From: Hormiphora californensis
Lineage: Eukaryota; Ctenophora; Tentaculata; Cydippida; Pleurobrachiidae
Reading direction: 5' to 3'
DNA length: 64,000 nucleotides
Assembly: GCA_020137815.1 (NCBI GenBank)
Contig: CM035357.1
Coordinates: 5,960,616-6,024,615, forward strand
The position numbers and the translations under genes were made by a program. The notes below the pieces were generated by a model. It worked only from the letters and a program-made list of their open reading frames with translations, searched no databases and was not told where the DNA came from. Of the stretch, positions 20,823-30,960 are shown piece after piece. Position 1 is the first letter of the stretch; every line of letters begins with the position of its first letter.

Positions 20823-21110
20823 TCAGCTCTGAGGACTAACATTTTGGATCAGGGTTATGTTATCTCCCTTCACAAGAATTCTCCCAACACTCTTCCTCTC
20901 GCCCCTCTTAATATGAACCTCCTCGGCGTCATCAAGCACGAGATTCATGTACTCGTCAAATCCAATGATGTGACCCTCAATTCGGAGGTTCTTCTGGTCA
21001 AACAGCCACATTTGGATTCGGGATCGGTTCTGAAGGAACCTGAAGATCAGGTTAATGGGCTGGACCATGAGTTTCTGGACCTTCTGTTGGCCGCCTCCTC
21101 TGAATGCCAT
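20823..21110 (-). CDS. SNRPE: Small nuclear ribonucleoprotein E (SmE)
   Basis: Core Sm protein of the heptameric ring on U1, U2, U4 and U5 snRNAs, acting in pre-mRNA splicing in the nucleus. The 95-residue product carries the family landmarks [17 protein letters not shown], the Sm1 block [21 protein letters not shown] and the Sm2 block [13 protein letters not shown]; length matches the family (about 92). The coding region has no intron. Upstream, CATCACTCAG ends 5 nt before the ATG and could be a splice or trans-splice acceptor. Nothing suggests decay, so a functional gene is likely even if it arose by retroposition. Confidence 0.97.
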   Translation of the reverse strand: MAFRGGGQQKVQKLMVQPINLIFRFLQNRSRIQMWLFDQKNLRIEGHIIGFDEYMNLVLDDAEEVHIKRGERKSVGRILVKGDNITLIQNVSPQS

Positions 21111-21371
21111 GACTACTGAGTGATGCTAGAGGGAGATGATGGTTGGGTTAGGGGGCAATCGATTGGATATTGGCGGAAGAGAGACATAGTAGGGGAATGG
21201 GGGAAACAAATCATGTTTGAGAAACAACTAGAAGAATAAACTTGCAATAAAAAAAACGAAAGTACTCATTCAAATTTCAAAATGTCTAAACACACGCAAC
21301 TAACTAAAGCACAACTCCAAAAAAAACTATATCTCCCAACACACACACATTCAACTAATCTTTTAACACAT

Positions 21372-22253
21372 TCAAAACAAGAAATCCCGCTTCATATATC
21401 TCTTGCTCAAATCCCACATTTCATCTACATTCTCCTTTTTACCCTCTAACAACAAGATCCCCATATTCTTTAGTTTATCCAACATTGAGCGAGATATGGA
21501 CCTACAGTCATCCATCGCTATCTGTCTCAATGTCCCTACACTCCTCCGCCACCTGCTCTGACACTCCTATCTCCAATCTTGAAAACAACCACTGATCTTT
21601 AAAATACGGAGATTTCTTACAAAATATAAACATTCTCACTACCCTCATCTGAAACTTTGTAACACTTGTTAACATTCACACATTCAATGTCCCCGAAAAA
21701 TGTGACAATATCATTAATTGTTTCATCATTTGTGTACCACGTCCCAGGCAAGAGATACACTACTCTGAGGGGACAAGTGACTTAGGGAGAGCGTCCACTT
21801 CAGCCATTCAGGTTCCTACACCAGTTAGCAATGAATATAGTTTAGTTTGGAAAGAGGCCGGGATAGGGCACCATGTGATTCATTGAACCCCTTGAACACT
21901 GCTGACGTCACTCTGTAACACTTGCTGATATTCAAATGTTCTAACCCTGGGTTGTGTTCTATAAACAACCTCAGGGCGTTGTTGGTAATCCCATCCGCAC
22001 ACCCACTAACATCTAACACTCTCAAACAGGATGTTACATCCGCCACTGTCCTCAAATGAACCTCCTTGATCTTTCTCTTTAGTTCAGGTGTTAGGAGAAG
22101 TGTGGAGCCGGTAGAGAGGTGGTCTAGGACGAGGTGGTGGAACGTCAGACATGTTAGAGAGAGTTGGTGGAGGGATGTCAGGTCTAGGAAGGGGAGGATG
22201 TGTTGGAGGATGCACTCTGTGGAGATGTAGGATAGGATGGATGGGCCACCCAT
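21372..22253 (-). pseudogene. F-box/LRR gene, apparently broken or with unresolved exons
   Basis: The first segment (22253-21825, ATG) encodes an F-box-like helix region (ILQHILPFLDLTSLHQLSL) and leucine-rich repeats (CLRVLDVSGC, LEHLNISKCYRVTS), as in FBXL-type substrate adaptors of SCF ubiquitin ligases, then stops. Homology continues after a plausible acceptor (CCCCTCAG near 21763) with IECVNVNKCYKVSDEG. It then jumps to a second frame around 21600 and a third (TLRQIAMDDCRSISRS, about 21535) that ends at a TGA at 21372. No consistent donor/acceptor set restores one frame. Either several small introns were missed or the gene carries frameshifts. I favour decay but not strongly. Confidence 0.6.
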
Positions 22254-22259
22254 GTCCAA

Positions 22260-22953
22260 TCAGTAGGGGAGGTAGCCAGGGGATATATTTCCACTCAGGG
22301 AATCCGGAGTATCATCTCATCTGCATGGGAGAGCTAGAGGGGGTTGTATCATTAGGAGGTCTGATCTGGGAGGGAGCTAGAGAGAGAGGGATTGTTAGAA
22401 CTGAGAGGTCAGAGATGAGATCGAGGGGTTCTGACAGAAGCGGGGTGGGGCCGGACAGGAGGGTGATACAATAGAGGAGATGGGCGAGATGAATGGCCAG
22501 AGAGACAGTAATTGACGATTAGCGAAACTACGCAATGTACAGCACGTGGACCTCATGTGTACCAGAACTGCACAGCGACAAATGAGATACACGCCTTATA
22601 TATTACTCTGACCCTTCATTACAAATAGATGCAGTAATAAAATATTTCCCGAAATAAAAACATCAAATATATTATCCCACACAAATAATCGATCTGACAA
22701 TATCGGCTAACAATCTGATTCAATGGCCACAATTCTTCAACGGTGCACAAGAAGAAATTTCGTTGTTCCAATGCCGTCAATCCTCTCTCCTTCATCTCAT
22801 TGCGATTAAACTGTGCTGTACAACATTTCCTCCTACCCTCAAACATTTTCAACTTCTCAATTATCATCACCATCATTTGATCTCATACTCAATCATCCTC
22901 TGATACTGCACTCTCCCTCAATTATCTTGATCTGATTACTGCAGTCCCACTAT
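22260..22953. other. Spacer, no gene recognised
   Basis: Short open frames on both strands lack motifs. Confidence 0.4.
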
Positions 22954-23746
22954 TCAATCATCATCCTCATCATCCTCATCTGACGTCATATCTAGGTCAC
23001 GTGACAAGATCTCTATTAACTTGTTACTCCCCTGATCCTCTACCACCTTATCAGGCTGGCCTAGAGGAGTTATCACCGTACTGCTAACAACCCCACTCTC
23101 AACCCCACCACTCTCTGCCCCACTCTCCCCACTACTACTCATATCAGAGTCCGATCCACTGCTATCATCTTCAGAGAGGTTATTGGCAGGTGGAGGGGGT
23201 GGAGGTGGAGGTGCGGATATCCGGGCTTGTTTCTCAGGGTGGAGGCGCTGCTGCTACAACTGGTGGTGGGGTGGGTTCTGGAGTTGGTGAGGGGGTGTGT
23301 TGTTTCCTAGTTTCAAGATGAGAGGAGGAGGAGGAGGAGGGTAGGGAGGGAGATGGAGATGATTCAGATGGTTCGTCTCGTTTCACTCCACTCTTTATTG
23401 TCTTCTTACTGACACTCCTATGCTTTTTGACTCGTATCATGTTACTGATCCGTTCCAATGTGACCGTCTTGGTTGCCTCATCAACCACTAAGAAACAGTC
23501 CTTTTGGGCGAGTTGTCGGTTACCCTGGAACTCTAGACACTCGTTATTATCCCTGTGAGGTAGAATAACAGAGACATCGCTCTTTCCTGATAGTTTCATC
23601 TGTCCAGCTTGTTTGGCGTTCACTGAGGCAGGTTTAAAGTCGTATTGGACACCGTGTACAAGTTCCGAGGGGATGTGATCCCAGGTTGGGCCCAGTTTGA
23701 GAGTGTAGTTTGCACCGGGTGTTAGGTAGTCTGACTCCGAGGACAT
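22954..23746 (-). CDS. EAF: ELL-associated factor (EAF1/2 homologue)
   Basis: Partner and stimulator of ELL, the RNA polymerase II elongation factor; nuclear. The N-terminal EAF domain is clear: VQYDFKPASVNAKQAG, SVILPHRDNN, QLAQKDCFLVVDEATK and LERISNMIRVKK (residues about 30-110), followed by a Ser/Pro-rich linker. The acidic Ser/Asp C-terminus typical of the family lies in a different frame (about 23253-22954), ending DLDMTSDEDDEDDD. A candidate acceptor GTTGTAG|CAG lies at 23254, but its donor is not clear; a small intron or an indel in the repetitive linker would explain the switch. CTCTCTAG ends 3 nt before the ATG. Confidence 0.88.
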
Positions 23747-24314
23747 GGTCTAGAGAGGGAGAGAGAGGAGTTTGTGTTAAACGGGAGGGGTTATTGAGAG
23801 TGTTCATGGAATTTAGGACGAAGGTTTTGGGGGCCGGGGGTATTGTTGCCGCCTAATTGTTGTCAATTATAAGAAACAAAACAGATGGGGGTACCCGGTG
23901 GGTGTTTGAGGGCAAGGGAATAGTAAAACTCAAGGATGGTGTAACTAAGTTTTACATTACTAAGTTTACATATAATGCAAGAAGAAGTGTGAACACACAG
24001 ACATATAACACAAACACTTTCAAACCAACACTTTTAACAAATACCCACACAGTCACAGGTATAATAACTATTATTAGGAAGCATCTTAAATCTAGAAAAG
24101 TATGGGAACTTTATGTTGCTACTTGTTTGATAAAAGAGTTGTAGTTTCTACAATGAACTTATACCAGTTTCTTCACAGTTTTCACTCAAAACACTCACTT
24201 AAATAAAACACCCGCTACTGTCAATAAATTAATGTTTTTAACGTGGTATAACTTTAAACACTTTGTAGTCAGTCAATTAAATAACACCCCATCCCCGCCG
24301 TCACCTCCTATCCC
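23747..24314. other. Spacer between EAF and TIA1
   Basis: Mostly AT-rich. A plus-strand frame at 23857-24144 has no recognisable motif. Confidence 0.4.
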
Positions 24315-25385
24315 TCAGGACTGGACCTCTGTTTCACTGCTAGGCTGATCGAATTGATGTCCATAATATAACCCAAACTGAGGGGGTGCCTGCTGTGCTC
24401 CAGGTTCCATGTACTGGTAGTACTGCTGATAATAAGCGTTCCAGTAGTTAGCCACATACTCCCTATACGTTGTGTGGCTCCCACCTGACTTGTAATTCTT
24501 GTAGGTACCTGCCCCCGCCGCAGCGTTACCCGGATACTCTCGGCCCCAGAAAACTTTCACAAATCCCTCCCTCACAGGTGCACCGTGGAGTTTAGAAATG
24601 CACATGGCCGCCTCCTCGTGAGATGACATCCTGACAAAAGCATATCGTTTCTCCGCGAACACCTTCACATCAACCACGGCCCCGTACTTCAGAACCATTT
24701 CCCGGAGATCGTTATCAGTGGCGTTATCTGGCAGGTTGCCAAAGTATACTGTAGTGTTGGTAGCGGTGGAGGATCCGAGAGCCTCAGAGTAGGAGATCTG
24801 ACGGTAGCCAGAGTTCTTGCCAGTGATTTCACCGTCCGGTCCTTTTCGTGATGCCCAGTTGGTTCGGATGGGTCGGTTACCAATGTACTCTCCGTTCATA
24901 TCTTCAATCGCTTTCGCTGCTTCCTCCTTGGTTTGAAAAGAGAGGAAAGCAAAGCCCTTAGATTTACCAGTGTTGGGATCCTTCATTATCCGGACGCTGG
25001 TGATCTTTCCAAACTCGTAGAAAGCCTTCGCGAGATCACTCGCCTGGACATCTTGGCTTAGATCCCCCACGAAAATATGGAAATCGTTCGATAAATCTCG
25101 TTTTTGGTTGGATTTGTTGGTCGCGAACCGAACCACAACGATTTTGTCGAGGATTTTCTGCTCATTCATGGCACAACGAGCATGGTCTGCATCCTCCAGT
25201 CGTTTGAACTCTACAAAAGCGTAAGGATCTTGACCGGGTGTTTCAGGGAACATTTTACAGGAAACCAGATCACCATACTTGGAGAAAAGTTCTGACAGAA
25301 TCTCTTCGGTAACTTTGGGGTGCAGGTGGCCTACGTACAGAGATTTCTGGATCTCTTGCTCGTCGAAAGCTTCAGCGTCCGACAT
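24315..25385 (-). CDS. TIA1: TIA-1/TIAR-type RNA-binding protein with three RRMs
   Basis: RNA-binding protein of the TIA-1/TIAR family, which acts in U-rich 5' splice-site selection and stress-granule translational silencing. The 356-residue product has RRM1 (about 15-87; LYVGHL and YAFVEF), RRM2 (about 102-178; IFVGDL and KGFAFLSF) and RRM3 (about 212-282; VYFGNL and YAFVRM), then a Tyr/Gln-rich tail (YWNAYYQQYYQYMEPGAQQ) comparable to the aggregation-prone TIA-1 C-terminus. The ATG at 25385 is preferred over a frame open to 25520, because the added residues resemble no TIA protein and CCCTATATTTAG ends 2 nt before this ATG. The coding region has no intron. TIA1 and TIAL1 cannot be told apart here. 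Confidence 0.95.
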   Translation of the reverse strand: MSDAEAFDEQEIQKSLYVGHLHPKVTEEILSELFSKYGDLVSCKMFPETPGQDPYAFVEFKRLEDADHARCAMNEQKILDKIVVVRFATNKSNQKRDLSNDFHIFVGDLSQDVQASDLAKAFYEFGKITSVRIMKDPNTGKSKGFAFLSFQTKEEAAKAIEDMNGEYIGNRPIRTNWASRKGPDGEITGKNSGYRQISYSEALGSSTATNTTVYFGNLPDNATDNDLREMVLKYGAVVDVKVFAEKRYAFVRMSSHEEAAMCISKLHGAPVREGFVKVFWGREYPGNAAAGAGTYKNYKSGGSHTTYREYVANYWNAYYQQYYQYMEPGAQQAPPQFGLYYGHQFDQPSSETEVQS

Positions 25386-25724
25386 AGCTAAATATAGGGA
25401 AAGTCTGGTATTATCAAGAATATAGACAAAACAATACAAGGATATTGGCTTTTTAGTTATTTTCTCTTTTAGATATTTAAGAAAATAAAGTCCATTTTTA
25501 TTCAACTGTTCACCCTCCAACTCGTGCGCGTGCGATATTTTAATTTACGCTGTGCACGCTACACATTAACATGTGATAGACGCGCAAAACAATTCTGCGC
25601 ACGACTTTGGGGGGTGAACAGTTGAAAAAAATGGAGTATAGAAAGAAATTTGTAATTAAAATTCAAAACAACCCTAACAGAAAAGTAAATCAAACGGAGA
25701 TACAGTGGATAGTGCCCTTTAGAG

Positions 25725-27551
25725 TTAAGTAAATAGACATAAAACAATACAGCTCTGCTCTTTACTGGTAGCACAATTAATCATTGTTTTTGTAAAAAAG
25801 TCAATTAATTTCATATCTTTTATCATGTTCATTTTAATATTCAATGTTGGTGAATGTCGGTTGATGGAGGAAATCATACACAAAAAACTCCCAGTTACAG
25901 TATCGCAGCCAGTGATATCGAGCTGTTTAAGATGTTTTAAGTTGTGAATGAGAAGAGCGACTTCCGTATCCTGGACATAGGTCAGACAAAGATATTCCAA
26001 GTTCTTACAGGTTGAGAGAAACGCTGCATTGACACCAGAAAACGGACACGAGAGTGATCGTACTCGGTGCATCAGCTGGACTGTTTCAATTCTGATTTCT
26101 TCTTGCGAGTGCATCAACCCAGTTAGCTCTAAGTTGTGTAAACGTGGGCATTTCTTCATCAGCAGGGGGATACATTTTTTCATTGAGTACTGGTTGTTGA
26201 AGCCGAATTTCTCGAGATTAGGCATCAAAGGAATGAGAACCAGCAGTCTCTCAGAGTAATCAAAATCGTGATCAACACAATAAACACCGAAGGATTTCAG
26301 CATGGGAAGTGGAGGAATTGTATGCACGTCTAGTTCCTTGAGGCTAAAAATAGAAAATCGAACTTTCTCAAGAGTGCTACTAAAAGCCTGTATGACCTCT
26401 GTGATAGTACTGCGATGGTGGGACTTTTCAGGAAATACTATGGAGCGAACAGCGTTTTCCCTCAAACAAGTCTTGATACAGTCTCCTGAAACCTCCGTGC
26501 AAGATTGAATGTCAATGTCTGTTAAATTAGGTGTTTTTAGAAGGAATTTCTCAAACTTTTCCTCTTCCAGAGAACCAACAATCTCAAGACTCGTCAAGCT
26601 GTGAAAACAGGGTAGAGAATCAGTATCGATAAGACAACTCCCAGGTATTGAAAGCTCCTCTAGTGTGTCAGAAACGACTTGCAAAACGCTCATTGCGGCC
26701 TTTAGCTCCGTCTCTGCATCACGGTCAAACGTAAGTTGACGGAGAGGAATTTTTTGGAGAGCTTTTGCAGCGAGGTCTCCATTCTTCAATCCAAATTCCA
26801 TGGTAAGACTCTCAAGGTTTTGAAGAGTGGGAACATTTTCCCATTGGGGTGTCGTCAGAGTAATGTTAACCGTTATTTTAGACAGAAAAGTAGACAATGC
26901 AAACCCCAAAGCTGTTGTGGTATCGTATACGATGATCAATTTTTTCAAGTTTCTGCATTTTCTCAGGGCGATCAGGTGGTCAAACGAAATTTTATAAGAT
27001 AATCGTATTAAATCAACTTCTTCGACTATATCTTGGAACAAATTTAGTGCTGGAACAAGGTATTTTTCATGACATTTCACCCATCCCTTTGATTCATTAA
27101 ACAATCCAAATCGAGTCAGGATCTTTTGGGTGGACCGCAAAATCCGAACAGACCGCCTCAAAGATTCTCGTGACATATTATACCACAGTTTGCAGACTTT
27201 CCCACACTTCAACAGCTCGTGCGGTTCTAAAAATGTAAAGATCTGCAACAACATCTCATCAGGTAACTGGTGAAGCGTTGGCTCTCCCTCAACGTCTCCT
27301 TCTCTGCTCCACTCTGGAAAGCGAGCCTTCTGATCTCCATCATCAACAACCCTGGGTTTACGTGAGCCTAGAAGTGCATCCGATATCATAGCCCATTTCT
27401 TGGAGACATCCCGGCAGACGAGAAGTTGGGAAGAGTCCACGTAGTGCAAGATGTACATAAGGACTTCACCGGGGAGTTGATCAAACGGGGAGTCATTTGG
27501 TCGAAGTTTTTTGAGATGGGGCTCCGAGGAGATATCTTCATCTATTTTCAT
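25725..27551 (-). CDS. Double F-box, leucine-rich-repeat protein
   Basis: Intronless 608-residue protein. Two F-box-like motifs are visible (FDQLPGEVLMYILHYVDSSQ near residue 23 and LHQLPDEMLLQIFTFLEPHE near residue 93). A long array of degenerate leucine-rich repeats follows to the C-terminus (NLTDIDIQSCTEVSGDCI, HLKQLDITGCDTVTGS). This suggests an SCF-type ubiquitin-ligase substrate adaptor; substrate unknown. A truncated, nearly identical copy lies at 29106-30290. The two copies share their 5' flanks except that this one carries a 1-kb transposon insertion at 27683. TTTTAG ends 4 nt before the ATG. Confidence 0.9.
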   Translation of the reverse strand: MKIDEDISSEPHLKKLRPNDSPFDQLPGEVLMYILHYVDSSQLLVCRDVSKKWAMISDALLGSRKPRVVDDGDQKARFPEWSREGDVEGEPTLHQLPDEMLLQIFTFLEPHELLKCGKVCKLWYNMSRESLRRSVRILRSTQKILTRFGLFNESKGWVKCHEKYLVPALNLFQDIVEEVDLIRLSYKISFDHLIALRKCRNLKKLIIVYDTTTALGFALSTFLSKITVNITLTTPQWENVPTLQNLESLTMEFGLKNGDLAAKALQKIPLRQLTFDRDAETELKAAMSVLQVVSDTLEELSIPGSCLIDTDSLPCFHSLTSLEIVGSLEEEKFEKFLLKTPNLTDIDIQSCTEVSGDCIKTCLRENAVRSIVFPEKSHHRSTITEVIQAFSSTLEKVRFSIFSLKELDVHTIPPLPMLKSFGVYCVDHDFDYSERLLVLIPLMPNLEKFGFNNQYSMKKCIPLLMKKCPRLHNLELTGLMHSQEEIRIETVQLMHRVRSLSCPFSGVNAAFLSTCKNLEYLCLTYVQDTEVALLIHNLKHLKQLDITGCDTVTGSFLCMISSINRHSPTLNIKMNMIKDMKLIDFFTKTMINCATSKEQSCIVLCLFT

Positions 27552-27682
27552 GATCCTAAAACATGGTGTGTGAAATGGGGTATGTAGTCTAGTTAGTCAC
27601 CTAGTCAAGCATAGTGAAACAGATTAATAATTGATACATTACATTATAATTTAAGCCACTGGTTGACTGTTTAGAAGGGCGA

Positions 27683-28702
27683 TAAAGTCGGATTTTTTGA
27701 AACTGTCACCCCCCTAGAGTTTTCAAATTTCTTTTAATGACCATAAGTCCGGTTCCTGATGAGATAGAGACTTGAAATTTGGAAGTTACGAAGACTAGAG
27801 TACCCGAGCTATGACAATGCACAAAAAGGGGTGGCACGCGACTTTAACCATGTGGTGATCTAACCGCTCCTACTATCATACACATTGGGTTTTTGAAAAA
27901 CGGCGAGGCGGGTAAATCATTTACTGTAACGCGCGAATTTTCCCAAAAAAAGCGCTGCTTTTTTACGCCGCGCAGAACCTAAAATTACGCGCGCAGTGTA
28001 AAATTTTAAAATTCATTGAAAATTTCCTCGCGTTTTATGTCGCAAAAAAAAGTCGACGAAAAATTCCAAATTCGTGAATTATAAAAACTCCCGACTCCGG
28101 TCAGTTCTCATCTTGCCAATCCGTTTTCCGGGAACCCCTGGCCAAAGGACATTAAAATTCACATACCGACCAAGTTTCATATCGATTGGATAAGATTTTG
28201 GGTGGCTACGGTGAAAAATATCGCATTTTTGGCATTTTTAACTTTCCCGACGCGATTTACGACCCTTAAACATTGAGTTACGGGAAATCGCTATCAGGTA
28301 AAATGAAGTTCAAACGATTCTCTTTCCCCACTATTGCGTTAGTTTTTTGATTTAGAGCCGTTTTCAGGGTCTTAGAAGCGTTTGAAAAAATGTAAGTATT
28401 TTTGGCGCAATGACGTCACCCCGTGACGTCACTGTTGTAAAGATCGGATCAAAAATCTGAGCCCGTACTTACACCCGCCTTGGTCCAAAGTACCAGTGTA
28501 CAAATTTTCAGGGGTCTAGCTCAAAAACTGTAGGAGGAGTAGGGAGAAAACAATTATCGGACTAACATTTTGGAAATTATTATATGGATCTTGCTAAGTT
28601 CTTCCGAACCTCCAAATTTCAAGTCTCTATCTTATCAGGAACCGGAGATATGACAAATTTTGTTATTTCAGGGGGGTGACAGTTTCAAAAAATCCGAGTA
28701 TA
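27683..28702. mobile_element. About 1-kb non-autonomous DNA transposon with TA duplication
   Basis: Inverted termini of about 110 bp (TCGGATTTTTTGAAACTGTC and on, both ends) are imperfect only in their inner part, where GGTTCCTGAT and AGATAGAGACTTGAAATTTG are shared. The paralogous flank at 30391-30420 lacks the element and reads straight through GCGATACAACG, so the boundaries are defined by an empty site. One TA dinucleotide in the empty site is present at both ends of the insertion. No coding capacity is seen. TA target choice suggests Tc1/mariner or a related superfamily. Confidence 0.85.
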
Positions 28703-29105
28703 CAACGATGACGTGAAAACTGAATGGCGAACAATTAACTCAAAAGTTTTACAGCTCAATTTTTTATTTTTTTTAAAAGGGGGTTAAAATGGTATTAGAT
28801 AACAATATCAATATGAAAATACCGGTCTCCCATGGGGGAGAAGATTAATAAATTACTGCATTGATTAAAATTGATTAAATTTGGTAGAATTAAAAGTATT
28901 ATATAATAAGTTAATGTCATTGAGTTCGCTCTTATACTGCCTCGTTTTGGTCAACTTATTGCCTCTATGCCCTCTCAAGCTAATGACAGTTGTTCTGAGC
29001 AGGGTGAAAGACAACCGCTGCCTAAGAACGGTGGTCAGAGATGCGTTGCTGCAAAAAAGGGAGAAAGCAGTTTTGGGTTAAACTAAAAAAAACACGAAAA
29101 CCTTT
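28703..29105. other. Spacer between the F-box copies
   Basis: The first 25 bp or so still belong to the duplicated flank (to about 28728). The rest is AT-rich with no gene. The duplication breakpoint is near 29113. Confidence 0.5.
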
Positions 29106-30290
29106 TCAAGGAGTGCTACTAAAAGCCTGTAGGACCTCTGTGATAGTACTGCGATGGTGGGATTTTTCAGGAAATACTATGGAGCGAACAGCGTTTTCCC
29201 TCAAACAAGTCTTGATACAGTCTCCTGAAACCTCCGTGCAAGATTGAATGTCAATGTGTGTTAAATTAGGCGTTTTTAGAAGGAATTTCTCAAACTTTTC
29301 CTCGTCCAGAGAACCAACAATCTCAACACTCGTCAAGCTGTGAAAACAGGGTAGAGAATCAGTATCGATAAGACAACTCCCAGGTATTGAAAGCTCCTCT
29401 AGTGTGCCAGAAACGACTTGCAAAACGCTCATAGCGGCCTTTAGCTCCGTCTCTGCATCACGGTCAAACGTAAGTTGACGGAGAGGAATTTTTTGGAGAG
29501 CTTTTGCAGCGAGGTCTCCATTCTTCAATCCAAATTCCATGGTAAGACTCTCAAGGTTTTGAAGAGTGGGAACATTTTCCCATTGGGGTGTCGTCAGAGT
29601 AAGGTTAACTGTTATTTTAGACAGAAAAGTAGACAATGCAAACCCCAAAGCTGTTGTGGTATCGTATACGATGATCAATTTTTTCAAGTTTCTGCATTTT
29701 CTCAGGGCGATCAGGTGGTCAAACGAAATTTTATAAGATAATCGTATTAAATCAACTTCTTCGACTATATCGTGGAACAAATTTAGTGCTGGAACAAGGT
29801 ATTTTTCATGACATTTCACCCATCCCTTTGATTCATTAAACAATCCAAATCGAGTCAGGATCTTTTGGGTGGACCGCAAAATCCGAACTGACGGCCTCAA
29901 AGATTCTCTTGACATATTATACCACAGTTTGCAGACTTTCCCACACTTCAACAGCTCGTGCGGTTCTAAAAATGTAAAGATCTGCAACAACATCTCATCA
30001 GGTAACTGGTGAAGCGTTGGCTCTCCCTCAACGTCTCCTTCTCTGCTCCACTCTGGAAAGCGAGCCTTCTGATCTCCATCATCAACAACCCTGGGTTTAC
30101 GTGAGTCTAGGAGTGCATCCGATATCATAGCCCATTTCTTGGAGACATCCCGGCAGACGTGAAGTTGGGAAGAGTCCAGGTAGTGCAAGATGTACATAAG
30201 GACTTCACCGGGGAGTTGATCAAACGAGGAGTCATTTGGTCGAAGTTTTTTGAGATGGGGCTCAGAGGAGATATCTTCATCTATTTTCAT
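29106..30290 (-). pseudogene. Truncated duplicate of the double F-box/LRR gene
   Basis: 394 residues, nearly identical to the neighbour over its first 390, including both F-box motifs, then cut at a breakpoint near 29113 and ended by a stop four codons later (AFSSTP). Most of the repeat array that would bind substrate is missing. Few substitutions and no internal stops imply a recent duplication. It could be expressed as a short F-box protein that competes for SKP1, but loss of function is just as likely. Confidence 0.8.
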
Positions 30291-30594
30291 GATCCTAAAA
30301 CATGGTGTGTGAAATGGGGTATGTAGTCTAGTTGGTCAAGCATAGTGAAACAGATTAATAATTGATGCATTAAGCCACTGGTTGACTGTTTAGAAGGGCG
30401 ATACAACGATGACGTAAAGACTGAATGGCGTAGCCATATGTAAAGTATATCTCAATGCGTTTCATGGGGATTGGATTTGATCATTCCCAGCGTTTGGGCT
30501 TTGGAGATCAACCTCTTCAGTTTTCACGGTGGCGAAGAGACTTGTCGAAAAGAAAAACCGCCGACCTTGGCAAACGTTGCTGGCCCCCGCAGCG

Positions 30595-30860
30595 CGGGAT
30601 AAGGCAGCGGATTACGGGGGCCCGGATGAGACGCCCGTACCAGTCGCCCGTACCAGTCGCCCGTACATTTGCTTTGCGCATTACGTTTCATCGCACTCTC
30701 ACCACAAATAAGGTACATGCGCGTTACGTGCATGTGTTTTGTTGTGGTGAAAGTGTGGTGAAACGTAATGCGCAAAGCAAATGTACGGGCGACTGGTACG
30801 GGCGATCTATACGGGCGATCTATTCGAGCCCCCGTAATCCCCCGTGTTAGGCAGCGCTTT
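30595..30860. mobile_element. GC-rich palindromic element
   Basis: Long inverted repeat: arms of about 75-95 bp (about 30620-30708 and 30737-30838) share CGCCCGTACCAGTCGCCCGT and GTACATTTGCTTTGCGCATT. They surround a 28-bp loop. CGCCCGTACCAGT is additionally repeated in tandem in the left arm. Looks like a MITE or foldback transposon; no clear target duplication. Confidence 0.7.
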
Positions 30861-30960
30861 TCAACCGCCGACCGGGAAAAGCGAAAGCCGGGGTACCGGT
30901 TCAATTAGTAAAATGGATATAGAAATCAATCTTATCTGTACATAAATTGGGTATAATAAA

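Noticed and set aside
20413-21119. Plus-strand open frames beside and opposite SNRPE
   Set aside because: No recognisable protein features; the second is antisense to SmE.
25386-25520. N-terminal extension of TIA1 by 45 codons
   Set aside because: The added residues do not resemble TIA proteins, and an acceptor-like AG lies 2 nt before the inner ATG.
26029-27002. Plus-strand open frames opposite the F-box genes (also 29041-29741)
   Set aside because: Antisense shadows of a conserved coding region; no motifs of their own.
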